From Methylococcaceae bacterium (GTDB taxonomy: Bacteria; Pseudomonadota; Gammaproteobacteria; Methylococcales; Methylomonadaceae): a stretch of DNA of 12,223 nt. Positions 12,162-12,223 of this stretch are shown piece after piece. A program made the translations under genes and the position numbers. Below the pieces are notes generated by a model. The model did not search any database. It had not been told where the DNA came from and saw only the letters and a list, made by a program, of their open reading frames with translations. The stretch spans positions 1 to 12,223 of the forward strand of contig SXIZ01000265.1 of NCBI GenBank assembly GCA_005779525.1, read 5' to 3'. Each line of letters starts with the position of its first letter. The first letter of the stretch is position 1.

Positions 12162-12223
12162 CCGCGAGTTCACCTGCGCGACGAGCGCGCAGGGCTCAGC
12201 GTTGCTCCGGCCGCGCCACCGCG

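Noticed and set aside
1..12223. CRISPR arrays, tRNA/rRNA genes, transposases, phage genes
   Set aside because: On reading both strands I saw no regularly spaced repeats, no tRNA-like cloverleaf, no rRNA stretches and no integrase or transposase coding sequence.

Overview
The window looks like chromosomal DNA of a gammaproteobacterium with moderate GC content (hand counts of sampled stretches give about 43-48%). The support for this is the LysS sequence, an RsmJ-type 16S rRNA methyltransferase (a mainly gammaproteobacterial family), a TonB-dependent outer-membrane receptor and an EAL phosphodiesterase. A Uma2-family gene and a GTAGGTTG/CCCAACA-type intergenic repeat would suit an environmental lineage such as Thiotrichales or Legionellales, but that finer placement is a guess. 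The last ~400 bases have a different composition (65% GC by hand count) and probably do not belong to the same genome.

Layout from left to right. Bases 1-923 hold the 3' two thirds of lysS (+). Next come a repeat-like dyad region and a small Nudix hydrolase (+, 1073-1510). The Nudix gene converges on, and overlaps by 12 bp, a large minus-strand gene (1499-3523). That gene encodes a PTS EIIC-like membrane domain fused to a complete, apparently active c-di-GMP phosphodiesterase (EAL) domain. A TonB-dependent siderophore-type receptor follows (-, 3765-5918), then a 402-bp non-coding stretch with several dyads, then a fused membrane/spermidine-synthase-like protein (-, 6321-7871). A second non-coding stretch (7872-8109) carries three successive inverted repeats.

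The right half is an iron-sulfur cluster biogenesis block on the minus strand. Read in the direction of transcription it is: the C-terminal end of sufD (11606-~11815), an oppositely oriented Uma2-family nuclease-like gene (+, 11024-11599), sufS (9687-10910), sufU (9235-9687), rsmJ (8444-9223) and a Rieske [2Fe-2S] ferredoxin (8110-8433). SufS and SufU should mobilise and relay sulfur for the SufBCD scaffold, and the Rieske protein is a plausible Fe-S client. sufS to the Rieske gene are packed with overlaps or gaps of about 10 bp, so they probably form one transcription unit. The Uma2 gene interrupts the expected sufD-sufS continuity.

At about 11813-11822 the SufD reading frame loses all SufD similarity and the DNA becomes GC-rich. 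That end carries the 3' part of an unrecognised plus-strand gene and a strong hairpin. An assembly chimera is the simplest explanation; recent foreign insertion into sufD is the alternative. I found no CRISPR array, tRNA, rRNA, insertion sequence or recognisable defence island. The most unusual items are the EIIC-EAL fusion, the Uma2 gene splitting the suf locus, and the composition breakpoint.
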